Positions 32,846 through 45,635 are shown, numbered from the stretch's first letter. The stretch: 64,000 nt of DNA from Siphonodentalium dalli (GCA_032622095.1 CP136061.1:213000373-213064372); one strand, 5' to 3'. Program-made: numbers and translations. The notes: generated from the sequence alone by a model not told the origin.

Positions 32846-35800
32846 AGTCGAGGAGATATTGGTCGACCTCTGCACCCCAGGACTCAACTTCACCCCACTA
32901 ATTTTCTTTCTTAATGTCTCCTCTAATTTTTTTCGGTTGTTAACAAGAACAAAACGTGGCCACAGAGACTCCAGACAAGATGGCGTCCATCATGGCGTCC
33001 ATTTTTGTTATATGCACCAGGTCTCTTTGATCGCCGTTATCGTAAAGATTATATCAAATGCAGTCTTGTTTTCTGCTCGATTCGTTATGCCAATATATAA
33101 CCCTTACAAATTAGCCAAAAGTCCGACACCATAATCTAATATGGCGGTCAAGATGGCCGCCGAAATGTGAAAATATGCTATTTTTCTGACATTTGACCAC
33201 ATTTTGTTTATCTCTATGGGAATATATTGGCATCTTGGCATGAATTTATACATTTATCGTATAGAAGAATCATTGACGAACACAATGGGATCATAACATA
33301 TATTAATTGTGGGATATTTTTGTCCGATATCACGTTTTCCCAAATGCCGATATAATAGGTCAAAGCCGAATCGACGCTAATAACGCGATGTAATGTTTCG
33401 AATCAATGAAAGTTATTGCTATCATAACAACACCCATGCATATATGTGCAGGAGATAATCGAGCTATGATTCCTCTTATACCTGATTTGAGGAATATTCA
33501 CCCAAATCCAAGATGGCGGCCAAAATGGCCACCAGAAATAGAAAAATTGCCGAAAATCGCTGATTTTAACATCAGTGAGCGTTATTGTCACGACAACTCC
33601 ACACCTGCTTATTATTGTGAATTGGGAACACTTAGACGAAGAACTGTCATTGTACCATATCCAAATAAAAGTTTCCAAAATGGCGCCACAATGGCACCGA
33701 AATTCCCTCATTCACATCACTGGATACTGTTGTCGAGACAACTCCACCCATGCTTACAGTTCAGTTGGAAATACTGTTCCAAATCGAACATGGCGGCCAA
33801 AATGGCCACCGAAATTTTAAAACAGGCCTACATTCCTTAATTTCCTATACTTTCTTACGATGGGCGTTAATGTTTCGCGATTTCTACCCCCCCCCCATTA
33901 CATGTTGAAATGGAATATTGATATGAAGTATTCATTTGAGTTTGGCAATTGATACTCACAGTCAAGATGGCGGCTAAATTGGCGTCCAGAAATTGAAAAG
34001 AAATCGATATTTTCACATACTAATTTCAACTTTTTGTCATAATATCAATATGTCTGGACGAAACTGTATAATTATAAACAATCTATTAGTTTAACTTAAT
34101 ACGTATCAACATGCATAAAATGGCCAATATCGCGATGTGGCATTTCGAAATCCATTCTCCACTTAGCACCGATAATGGCTGTAACCGTAGGTGCGCCGAA
34201 TAGTAATATTAGAACAATTACATGATAACAGATTCTGATTTGCCACATCACGTCCATAATTATCTAGACCAGCTTCCATTTCTTTGTCTGGTAAATCTGG
34301 GTCGCTCACACCGACAAATTATTCAACACCTCCTGAGAGAAGGGTCCCTCTAATCATAATGTTTCAAACAATTCATTCTCCGGTGTCTAGCTTACGATTT
34401 TAAATATGCTAAATATGGGATTTGTGCGTCATCTTAAACTAGAAAGGCATATGGTCGATGAGTATACAAGCTTGCATAATGTCATCTCTATGTGTGTGTC
34501 TCATACCCCATGGGGATAACGACATGTACACCTGGCGAACCAATTAGCTAGTCACTTCTCAATAGATTGTTCGTCAACTCACAAACTTAGCGAACGCATT
34601 GGCATATGTGGACAACTTCGGCACTGTTTCGAAGGTTGCTAGCTGTCTTATTCCCTTGTATAGATGTATATCTGCTAAGGAGAAGACCATAATGTACCGA
34701 CTACCCACACTTCTTGACCATGATCCTAAGGAAACTGTGTGATGTCCCGCAGTCGTCTCGTCGAATAGCTCCCAGCAGAGAAGAACAATACTCGCGCTGT
34801 TAGTTTGTGGACATACGCCATGATAGTGGGAATGAAATAAATTGGCCATGGTAAAATGGTCGGAATGGTGATGTTGCCAAGAAATCACTTGGTGTACCCA
34901 ACGTATGTTGAACCGAGTGCAAGATCTCATCAACGTAACATTCCTCTGGATGTTCTTCGCGTTAAACATTTCACCCTTGTGTTGATGGCATTTGTACGTT
35001 ATTGAACCATATCGACCACCACCCATTGTGTGTATGACATATCAACCAACTATGAAAGGCATCGTCTTTAAGACTGCACCCAGTCTGGGTGGGGCTTATA
35101 TAGTAGTAGCCAGTGGTACACACCTGGTACACACCTGGTCCAGCTTCCAAACGGATGGGAACAATCTTAGCATACAAGGAAAGCAAAGCCACACATGAGA
35201 TCATGTCTGAATCTAAAACATACCCAAAGAAGGGCAGTGCAGTCATGGTCCAGTTTCATATCCACTATCATGAAACATGCCCACAAACTAGCACCGTGCG
35301 TATTGTTATCATCTGCTTGAATTTGTTCGATGAGACAATTGCTGTACGCAACAAGATTTTTTCTTTTGTTCATGGTCAAGATGTGTGGGTATGTTATGCA
35401 TTATGGTCTTCTACGCCTTAGCAGAAAGGCATCCGTCAAATGTCTGGTTTTCAACATTCGAAGCCATATACATAAGTTGTCCGGGTACGTCAGTGCATTA
35501 GATTAGTATGTGAATTGATGAACCATATTTTGAGAAGTGGCTGTTTGGTAAGATCACCAGGTGTATATGTTGTTAACCCCATTAGGCCACCAAAGCTGAA
35601 AATACGCAGATAGCGAGGTCATTCTGAAAGCTAGTATACGCATCGACCACATTCCTTTCTAGTTTATCGCACAAAATAACGCTCAGATCCCATATGTAGC
35701 ATCTGAATTATACCATAAGCTATACCACGAATTAAGATCGCGAAGAATAAGGATAAGAATTCCCAGCTTTCGAGACAAACGCGTGAGCTGGACACCGGCA

Positions 35801-37408
35801 TATGTATTGTTTGAAATTTTCCGATTAGTGGGGCCTTTCTAAAAAAGAAGTGTAGAAAACTGTGATGGTGTGAGAGAGATAGATTAATCTAACGAAGAGA
35901 CGGAAACTGGTCCATGCAGATAATGCTGAATGTGGCAAATCAGAATAAGCTCAGGTACTGTTGTTTTGATTTTTGGAGGCCATACTATGGCTATTTGGCG
36001 CACCTAAACGGCCATTATGGGCGCTTATGGTGTACAATGGATTTCGAAATGCCACATTGCGATGATTAATTGTGGGTTTTCATCTTTCCAGAAGGCTACG
36101 ACTTATGATGAAACTAATAAATGGCCTATAGTATGTACAGTGTCGTCAATACCTATCGATATAATGACAAAAAGTTGAAATTAGTATGTGATAATATCGA
36201 CTTCTTTTCAATTTCTGGCCGCCAGTTTGGCCACCATCTTGACTGTGAGAGTTTGTCAAACTCAAATGAATACGTCATATCAATTCCATATGAACATGTA
36301 ATTGTGGGCAGAATTCGCGTAACAATAACGACCATCGTAAGAAAGTAAAGGAATGTGAGCTTGATTTCAAATTTCGGTCTCCATTTTGGCCGCCATCTTC
36401 GATTTGGAAATCAATTTATTGTATGAGATGCAAGGTAATTACTTCACCTCAGTATTTCCAAATCAACTGTCCGCATGTGTGCAGTTGTCTCGAAAATAAT
36501 GCCCAATGATGTGAATATGAGGGAATTTCGGTGATTTTTCAAAATCTTTCCGCCATTGTGGGCGCCATTTTAGATCTGGGGAACTTTTATTTGGATATGG
36601 TATAATGAAAGTACTTCGCCTAAGTGTTCCCAACTCACAATAGTTAACAGGTGTGGAATTGTCGTGACAATAACGCTCACTGATGTTAAAATCAGCAATT
36701 TTTGGCGATTTTTCTATTTCTGGTGACCATTTTGGCCGCCGTCTTGGATTCGGATAAATATTCCACAGGTATAAGAGGAATCTTAGCTCGAGTATCTCCT
36801 GCACATATATATGCATGGGTGTTGTTATGATAGAAATAACTTTCATTGATTCGAAACATTACATCGCGTTATTAGTGTTGGTTCGGCTTTGACCTATTAT
36901 ACCAGCATTTGGGAAACGTGTTATTGGACAAAACTATCCCGCTATGAATGTATATTATGATCCCATTGTGTTCGTCAATGACTCTTCTATACGATAAATG
37001 TATAACTATAACCCAATATGCTAATATTTTCTCATAGAGACAAACGAAAGGTGGTAAAATGTAAGAAAAATAGCATATATTCACATTTCGGCGGCCATCT
37101 TGGCCGCCATATTGGATTCTGGTGTCGGACTTTTGGCTAATTTGTGAGGGTTATATTTTAGCATAACGAATCGAGCGGAAAACAAGACCGCTTTTTATAT
37201 CATCTTTACTATAACGGCGATCAAAAAGACTTGATGCATATATACAAAATGGCCGCCACGATGGACGCCATCTTGTCTGGAGTCTCTGCGGCAACTTTAT
37301 TTTCTTGTTAACAACCGAAACAAATTAGAGGAGACATTAAGAAAGAAAATTAGTGGGGTGAAATTGAGTCCTGGTGGGGTGCAGATGTCGACCAATATCT
37401 CCTGGACT
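32846..37408. repeat. complete fold-back element, arms about 2.2 kb
   Basis: The outer ends are TAGTCGAGGAGATATTGGTC and, inverted at the right, TAGTCCAGGAGATATTGGTC. The arms stay in register inward: 32870-33010 pairs with 37240-37390, 33120-33400 with 36840-37130, 33480-33830 with 36430-36790, 33910-34060 with 36130-36290, and 34480-34830 is inverse to 35120-35500 more loosely. By eye the arms are about 80-85% alike, so the structure is old. A reverse-complement truncated copy lies at 4340-7232, so this is a mobile family. Repeated GGCGGCCATCTTGG segments occur in both arms. No transposase domain is recognised. Confidence 0.85.
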
Positions 37409-37793
37409 AATATATACGCGTCAAATTCGCAATGTATCATTAACGAAGAGTACATTCCATGAAGCCATATCAACATTACGTATGCAATATATCATCAAGA
37501 GTCGCGTGCTTTCCATACAACACCAATTCAAAATGCTTGTGTCTATGTCGATGTGCTGACTAACTGTTCCAAAGAGCGCACATATCACACTCTGCTCACA
37601 TTGTAATCTCTAATTCTATCATGTTATACGGTAAATATTTCTTCATGTTGTCCCAAGTGCGTATTATCTCTTTTATAATCACCACTTGGAACAGACCGGT
37701 CCTGAAAAAAATTCCGTTTCCATAGTGTCCCAAGAAAAATATTCTACTAAGACTGAGTCCATATTGTGCTAAATGCAAAAAATCGCACCCCCA

Positions 37794-38158
37794 CCTCGCA
37801 TATATAAGAGAATGCATTGGCTTAACACATATTAAAAATGATAAAATTGTCAAAGAATGTAGAAAAATATTATAAAAAATGTTAAAAAATGTAAGAACAA
37901 ATTATAAAATTGTTAAAGAATGTAAAAAAAAATGGTAAAAAGAATATTTTTAGGCCAATATATATGGTCGACTCGCATATATAAGAGAATGCATTGGCAC
38001 AGGGCATAGGCCTAACTGTAACCATTACAATGTGGTCAATGAACCGGTTCCAATGATATCCATATTTGTATGGTGTTATTGAGACAGACCGAAGATATTT
38101 TAGGCTGTTGAAGCTTTATTTGGGAGTTTTTGCCCGTTTTGTTGGGTAAAGGGTTAAC
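37794..38158. repeat. 5'-truncated copy of the TA-type hairpin MITE
   Basis: Matches 25057-25441 nearly throughout, from CTCGCATATATAAGAGAATG through the AT-rich core and second hairpin to GGGTAAAGGGTTAA. The left terminus is missing. Confidence 0.85.
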
Positions 38159-39387
38159 AACACCTCAGTTGGGCCGAGCACACGCGTTTATCGCTGGTGT
38201 TTCGACCCGTTCAGCCATTAATTATCTGATCCCGCATTGATCTCAGATTTTGGTCGTCGTGGTTGGCTCTGTTGGAGCTGAAGAATTCTTCTCTGGAATA
38301 CGTTCGTCTCCTGCATGCATTTGGGCACCAGAAGCGGTTGCACGAAAATGTTTAATGCCACGACACCGCATAGGAAACTAGATTCCCTTCATGATATCAA
38401 CGGGGTAATATCAGAAGAAGGCACGAACAACTGTATACAGTAACCAGGACCATCGAAACTACTATTATATAGTCGGCCATCTTCTGGAATTGGCTTCACT
38501 ATCACGTTGACCAGCACTTTGGAGCACTCCGACCGGACTCCGGATACCATCTAGCCGGAGTCCACCGCCACCGACGAGGCAGTAATACATACCGTGACAC
38601 TGCAGCTACTGTCAGTCTGCACTGCTTTCAGGGGGATAATCAACCCCCTAGTCTGTATTCCAACGAGGGCAACACAAACAGTAGAGAACTTTCTTCTGTT
38701 GCATGTAGGCCTATTCAAATAAAGGCATATAACATGAGGGGTTAAGGAAAAGGTCGAGAATTCAGTGGTTAGCCCCCCCCCCCCAATTATATATAAAAGA
38801 TACTTTAAATATATAGGCACGCTCGGAGCTCCCTCGACAAAAATAGATCGATGATCGAGGTGAAATATCGATCCGGGATCCAATGCCAAACCTGTGGCCA
38901 TATAGGTTATAGTACACCAATTATAAAAAATTATCAGTCAGCATAAAATCACATCTGGCAGCTGAATGGTTGATTATGATTGGGATAAAATTAATGCAAA
39001 AACAAGAAAAAATCAAAGCCACCGTGGAAATATTATACCTAGATGAATATTGATACAGAGTGGGTGAAATAATTAACCTGGCATTTAATGGGGGTATGTT
39101 TGAAAATTTGGTGATGAATTTTTCTGCGAAATTAGGGCAGTATCAAAAGCGGTAAATTTAAAGGTGGGAAACCAACACGTACCTATTAATTTTTTTGGAT
39201 TAAATTGGGTCCGAAGGGCCATTCTTCAAAATTGACTAGGTTAGAAAGTTCCTGAATTCACAAGGAATCGAGCATTGCCCCGGACGTTAACACTGTCGCC
39301 TATGGAGAATAATTGGTGTCCTGTAACCTATATGTAGCCTACCGGTAGCCGAACACGCTAACAACTCGGCCATCTTAGCTCCCAACT
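38159..39387. other. no gene firmly recognised; minus-strand coding-like stretch and a tRNA-like remnant
   Basis: On the minus strand, 38410-38720 reads a cysteine-containing peptide (KFSTVCVALVGIQTRG to SSCSVTVC, stop, then VRSECSKVLVNVIVKP) in one frame, but with no family match and one stop. On the minus strand near 39380-39260, AGATGGCCGAGTTGTTAGCG resembles a Pol III A box and GCTCGATTCC a B box, at a spacing too long for a tRNA, so at most a decayed SINE. Confidence 0.3.
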
Positions 39388-40531
39388 ATTAATCACAACC
39401 CAAAGGGTTGTTTTACAGTAACATAAGCGACGCAAGTATAGTTGTGACGTCAGTAATTTATATACTCTATCAACATGAAAACAAGAAATTATGGCATTGA
39501 AATCCATGTAAAAAAGGACGACCGTGTGCAGTCACGACGTACCTGCACTATACTCAGACTAATATGTGTTGACTTATATGAACGTCAAGATTTAATTAAC
39601 TATAAATATTTCTTATAACAAATTACGTACATGTACACGAAGTTGGTTGCTTGTGGTAGGGGGATTGTGTCTGTACCTCATAATTATCATATTGTACTCA
39701 TACATGTATCTTCCAGCCTTTCGATCGTGGCTCCCCGGGGCCATTTTTTTGACTGGCACATTATGCCCATTCTCAATTTGGATGAAATATTAGTTGTACT
39801 CGCCTCCACAACCCTTGGCCTTGGTTGGAAATTGGGGTTATTATGAGTGAGAACTTGGGTTTACCCCCTCATAATTTGGTTTGTTTGTTTCAAATCACAA
39901 CCCAAATCATTAGAATATAAGTAAGGAAGAACATTCAATTTCCAAGAACATGTTTTGTTTGTACCTGTACAAATTCTATAGTGATTTTATAGGTTGGGGT
40001 TTGATTACAATTGCATGGAGCTACATTTATACCAGCGCGGACTCGGAGCCATGCACTATGAAACAACGTCAACCCAACCAAACCTAATGCGAACCATGCC
40101 AACATTATGCCTGCTTTGTGTGCTTTGTCGCGTCCCTGTCAAAACGTCAATAACTTTCGCGGGCAAATGCGCGTGCCAATATGACGTCGCTTTGGAGACA
40201 ACATATGACGTAACCTAACAGTTTACGTGAACATGCTTAGAACCACTAATTTACTAAACTAAATAAAAGTTTATTTAGTTATATAATAAACGTTCAAGAT
40301 ATTTACGATATGAATTATGTTGTTTTCGCGAGGTGGCTAAGGAAAATTTGCAGTTTTACGTAAATTTCCCGAATGTCATAGCAACCCGAGTCCGGTCGAC
40401 AATATTTATGATTTAAGTCATGATTATTGTTCAAAGAATAAACCATGTAATGCCGTAACGCAATGAATACTGTTATGTTGGCTATATGAAAAGTAACATT
40501 TTGTAGTTTTAATTTAATTGCAATGACGTTT

Positions 40532-40587
40532 CAAGATGGCGGCCCCTCAAATCCAAGATGGCGGCGCTCCTAATTCAAGATGGCGGC
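40532..40587 (+). promoter_or_regulatory. three YY1-like motifs at 22-bp spacing
   Basis: CAAGATGGCGGC occurs at 40532, 40554 and 40576, exactly 22 bases apart, about two helical turns. AAGATGGCGGC is the known YY1 core. The intervening bases are not repeats of each other, so the regular spacing is notable. Function is inferred. Confidence 0.45.
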
Positions 40588-40614
40588 GCCCATGTTCGAA
40601 AGCGAACTTAGTAT

Positions 40615-40683
40615 AAGGACGACCTGCGCATATGTTGCTGCGCAACATATGCTCGGCTGGGCTGCGCCCAGCTGGTCGTCCTT
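40615..40683. other. T-shaped hairpin (stem with two internal hairpins)
   Basis: The outer stem is AAGGACGACC (40615-40624) with GGTCGTCCTT (40674-40683). Inside are an 11-bp hairpin, GCATATGTTGC/GCAACATATGC (40628-40652), and a 7-bp hairpin, GCTGGGC/GCCCAGC (40656-40672). Both have the three-base loop TGC. All pairs are perfect Watson-Crick. The geometry is that of a three-way junction. Confidence 0.8.
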
Positions 40684-42032
40684 AAAAAATTGTTTTTACA
40701 TCCGGGCGATTCAGACCTATGGGGCCCTATGGTGGCCGCCATGTTGGAATAGAATTGTCAAATTAATAAAACGAATTTATTTTTCTTCTTCGATCAGCCT
40801 CCCTATAGCAACACTAATATGATTACGTCAGTACGTATGGACAACCCAAAAACACGTACGTCCATCTATAAAATGAAAAATGTATGTTTCATAGGAGTGC
40901 CTGTATTTCTGGCCAACTTGGGATATATACGATAACGCCAGTACGTATGGACCGTATAGGACGGCGACATGTCACTCTGTGTCCAAAGGTTCGCTAATCC
41001 CAAGGTTCTCTATATTCCTCGATATTCAGAAGGTTTTTATAACTTTTATTTTGAAGTTTCATTCTATATTCTAAAGTTTTGAGAGGTTTCTTTATCATAA
41101 GACTCTTTTTATGAAGGAAATAACTTAAAAGTTAAAGGTACTCAATCCGATAAGACGCTGCTAAATTACTCCTTCCTTGGTTTCGGTGGGGAAAAAAATA
41201 TTTGATTAGTGTCGAGGAACCCACCCATCAAAGCTCAGAGTAATTAGATATCGATCTTTGCAGTTTGCTATTTTTATTGTTTCTGGGCCTGATCGTGCCA
41301 GAAGGACGAGGTCAAATGGGCGGTCTTCCAGATAAAGATGGATAACTGTAAAATCGTGGTAATAATAACTACTTGGTATTAGAGTTGTCCATCTTTTCTG
41401 GTTAAATACGCCCAGAATAGCAAACCTTCAGAATACCGAACCTTCGATGTCTGAATAAGAACATTTGGAATAGCGAATATGGAACCTTCGAAATAATGAA
41501 CGCGATCCTGTATGAAGAGCCCATGACACGTCCATCAATAAATGTATACATGTTTCATGGGACTGTTTATATATACATATATAAGACTGGAGTAAAGTTG
41601 AGACCAACATGTCTTTGTTAATTTTGGTGCCCAGATTTCAACGAAATTTGGTGTGGTGACCCAGGGTGCCCTGGCAGAATGTATAATGGCGTTAGTTTTT
41701 CTAAATTTTGATTTAAACAAATTTAAATGAATAAAAAAAATATGAACATATGTGAATATTCAGGTACAAATAAACCTATTTGCACGAGAATATGTTGCAG
41801 CACCAGATATAGAGGGATGTGGGCCACAGTTAGACATGGGTCAGAGTGAGATATTGCCTCTAACATTTCTCTAATTTCCAGACCAATATCCATGGCGCCA
41901 GTCAAGCGATATTAGCCATATAGCACATTTTACTATATTTCTTCAAAATGCAATCATCAGGTGAAGGTTGAATCTGGCCAAGCGACCAATTTTCAAGGCA
42001 AAATTATTTTAATTTAATTTTTGCAATTTTAA

Positions 42033-42470
42033 AGGTACTCAATCCAAATTAACCCTCGCAGATTATTATTTCCTTGACTTCGGAGGTGAAAAATATTTGA
42101 TTCAAGTCGAGGAACCCACAACATCAAAGCTCATAGTGATCAGATACCGATTTTTAAAATCTATCATTTAAATTTTTTAGTGGACCAGCAAACAGCAGAC
42201 GAGAATACTTTTTCTGACCAAATTGCAGATGAAGATGGATAATTCTAAAATCAACTGTTTTTTTGTGTGTGTGTCAGATGTTTGACAAATCAGCAATATT
42301 CGTTGAGCAAAAAGTTGATAAATTGCAAGTTTTTGTCAATTTTATGCTATAATTGACTGCAGTTTTTTTTTAGCAATTAATCGATTCTGTCAACTGAAGC
42401 GGCATTTCAAAAAATCTTCTTGTTGTTGGAATCTGATGATTTGGGGACTATTGATTCGGATTGAGGACCT
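42033..42470. mobile_element. TTAA-type MITE in the left palindrome arm
   Basis: Ends AGGTACTCAATCC and, inverted, AGGTCCTCAATCCG, flanked by TTAA at 42029-42032 and 42471-42474. TTAA target duplication is the piggyBac pattern. No coding content. Confidence 0.75.
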
Positions 42471-44083
42471 TTAAGGGAAAAATATCTTTATTGGATAAAT
42501 TTACATATAATACTGAATACATTTTTATGAAAACGGGTTACGTGGATGGGGCACAATGACTCAATGAGACATAATTTATGGCCTGTGGTAGGATCCAACT
42601 TCAGTAGATGATAGGCACTTCAAAAATGAATGAGGTAATTTGCCAAATGACTATTGTTTTGGGGCTGAAGTGGATAAATATTTTAGATCAAACAAACTGA
42701 TGTCATTGTGCAATAGTGATATGTTTGGTGTATTTCCTATATGGTTACTACTTTAATAGGGGTAACCCCTTCTGTGAAGTAGATGATAAGAAACAAGTAT
42801 TAAGGGTGGTCCCAGCTCGAGATTGCATGCTTGTTCGTGACTTTTGTGAGCTTTTATCGTACTCTCAGATGTCTAATCATTGTGATGGTCAACAATAGTG
42901 AAAGCGGAGACCTAGACTGAAATTAACAATATTGATGGAAATTTAATTCTATTTAATTCTATTTCAATTTAATTCTATATATGTCTCTTTGCCAAAAATC
43001 TTAATGATCGTTGAGAATTTAATCTAAAATTACTAATCATGCGACACATGCTGACACTATTGGTTAATAGGCATCTGATAGTATATGAACATTTTAATAA
43101 TTGCCCGGGAGGAATGGCATAGATACATAGATGACATGGCATGGTCTGAGAAAATGCTACTAGATTAAACATTTATATGATTGCCTCATTACTACATTAG
43201 TCATGTACATGTATAACTAGAAGGTCGTGACAGTTCAACTAAGTTGGCCTGGAATTATTATGTTTAGCATACATATTATTCCAATCCCAATGTGTCAAGT
43301 CGACAATAGCAAATACGCAGGGCTATATTTAATAATTTTTCCACAAATAGCCAGTTAGCCACTAGTTAATATATATATGTTAGCCATGCTGATCAAGCTC
43401 CCGCTTTATGCTTAAGGTTTAAATCGAGAACACAGTGTTAAAATCATGAATTATTTAATATGTGAGAATGCTAAAACTAATCACCGTGCAATATAATTAT
43501 TAAATTTAACTCGATGTGTCCATCACAGGAAACAGAATTCATACACACAGATGGAAAGTTGGCCCGGAAGCATATCCTCTCACCCGTCACTGCATGAACT
43601 ATGCAGTGTGCCGAGACCAAGTGGGATTGGGAGATGTTCTTCTTTTCCTTCACTCAACAAGAAGATAAATGACTCACTTTGTTAGTCACCAATTCACTGG
43701 GCTTCACATGTTTGTTACATCTGTGTGTCGAGTCTGTCGACTGTAGATGGCTAGAATTGTATTTTGACCTGAGTCACATTCACAGTGAGTGGCTGAAGTC
43801 GTTGATAACTAAATTTAGTAATCTGTAATCACTAAATTGACTAATACAATCCTAATATTATTAGATTAGTAAGCCACATGAACGCTTTCACCGATTACTG
43901 CGTCCACAAGTTCCAGCTACGCGCTACGTTCAACGGTTCATGACTGAACTATACTGTGTATAGTAAATCAGTCAGCTCTAAAATGTCCATTTTCTGATTT
44001 CCTTGACCCAAGTTGAGGTTTGACATGACAGTGTTAGATATTAACAATTAAATTTACTATTTAGAGAAGTAGTTAGTAGATTG

Positions 44084-44160
44084 AACGATTTGCCGCTTGC
44101 AGTTGAAACTCTAAGTCTAAGTTCTAACCACTAAACCAGTCCAGGTGAAAACAGACTTAA
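44084..44160 (-). other. tRNA-like Pol III element, left-arm copy
   Basis: Inverse counterpart of 45561-45635 in the palindrome, with the same A-box-like and B-box-like segments on the minus strand. Confidence 0.3.
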
Positions 44161-45560
44161 AATTGAACAATAACAGAACAAGTCAAATCGCCGTGGTGAG
44201 CAGTCTGCACAGACCAGTCCACATTCCATTCCAGTGACCTTCATTTTCATATTTTTTTCAGTCACAGATTCCTCATTGAGTTTCTTTCCGACTGACTGAT
44301 TTTCACTTTGAACACAGTTCACTTCAACTTCAAAACAACTTAACATTAATAACAAGTTCAGAAGTTGTTGACATGTTGTTGTTATTCTTCTTCTTCTTTT
44401 GACTGCTTTGACTCTAAAGTCATTCCAGTAATTGGCTCGTAGTGCTATCTTCGCTTGTGCTTTCTCGTTTGTTCTCAACGCTTACGTGCTGTGATACCGT
44501 TGTACATTTAAAATACGAGCGATAACAATAACAAGCAATTCCATTTCCAATTTGGAGAAGACTGACGGACACGAGAGCGCCACCATTTTGTAACGAAATT
44601 ACGTCATCATTTCCAACGTTGCTATGGCCTGCCAGGGGACGTAATATTCTAACTGTAACGGTACGGAATCTGGCGATGTTTGCCGAATGCTATGCGCCCG
44701 CGTCAGCTAAATCCACATTATGCATTTAATTTTGAATAAGGTTGATTTTGTTTTTCAAATTTAATAGTGTTGCTATAGGGAGGCTGATCGAAGAAGAAAA
44801 ATAAATTCGTTTTATTAATTTGACAATTCTATTCCAACATGGCGGCCACCATAGGGCCCATAGGTCTGAATCGCCCGGATGTAAAAACAATTTTTTCATG
44901 TTGATAGGGTATAGAAATTACTGACGTCACATACGTAATACCGTAAAACAACCCTTTTGGGTTGTGATTAAATTTGAAAAACAAAATCAACCTTATTCAA
45001 AATTAAATGCTTAATGTGGATTTAGCTGACGCGGGCGCATAGCATTCGGCAAACCTCGCCAGATTCCGTACCGTTACAGTTAGAATATTACGTCCCCTGG
45101 CAGGCCATAGCAACGTTGGAAATGATGACGTAATTTCGTTACAAAATGGTGGCGCTCGCGAAATTTGAAATGGAATTGCTTGTTATTGTTATCGCTCGTA
45201 TTTTAAATGTACAACGGTATCACAGCACGTAAGCGTTGAGAACAAACGAGAAAGCACAAGCGAAGATAGCACTACGAGCCAATTACTGGAATGACTTTAG
45301 AGTCAAAGCAGTCAAAAGAAGAAGAAGAATAACAACAACATGTCAACAACAACAACAACTTGTTAAGTTGTTTTGAAGTTGAAGTGAACTGTGTTCAAAG
45401 TGAAAATCAGTCAGTCGGAAAGAAACTCAATGACGAATCTGTGACTGAAAAAAATATGAAAATGAAGGTCACTGGAATGGAATGTGGACTGGTCTGTGCA
45501 GACTGCTGACCACGGCGATTTGACTTGTTCTGTTATTGTTCAATTTTAAGTCTGTTTTCA

Positions 45561-45635
45561 CCTGGACTGGTTTAGTGGTTAGAGTCTTAGACTTAGAGTT
45601 TCAACTGCAAGCCGCAAATCGTTCAATCTACTAAC
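45561..45635 (+). other. tRNA-like Pol III element (SINE head or tRNA relic)
   Basis: TGGTTTAGTGG (45568) resembles an A box and GTTCAATCT (45621) a B box, each one base off consensus. Their starts are 53 bases apart, within the tRNA range. No complete cloverleaf was drawn. Confidence 0.35.

Larger units (their letters stand above)
39388..40814 (+). repeat. repeat unit whose ends recur, inverted, in the centre of the big palindrome
   Basis: 39388-39483 (TCACAACCCAAAGGGTTG...TCAACATGAAAA) and 40687-40814 (AAATTGTTTTTACATCCGGG...AGCAACAC) are contiguous, in reverse complement, in the spacer at 44766-44966. The 1.2 kb between them is absent from the spacer copy. That extra segment has AAGGACGACC near its left end (39515) and as the outer stem of the hairpin at its right end. 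No reading frame with a known domain. Confidence 0.65.

Noticed and set aside
39388-40817. Helitron (starts TC, ends CTAA, between A and T)
   Set aside because: The second copy in the palindrome spacer ends CTAT, and no hairpin precedes the 3' end; two-base ends are too common to rely on.
44131-44478. 115-codon minus-strand ORF in the left palindrome arm, partly mirrored at 45238-45510
   Set aside because: No recognised domain; the mirror copy is frameshifted by a CAA expansion, so the frame is not maintained.
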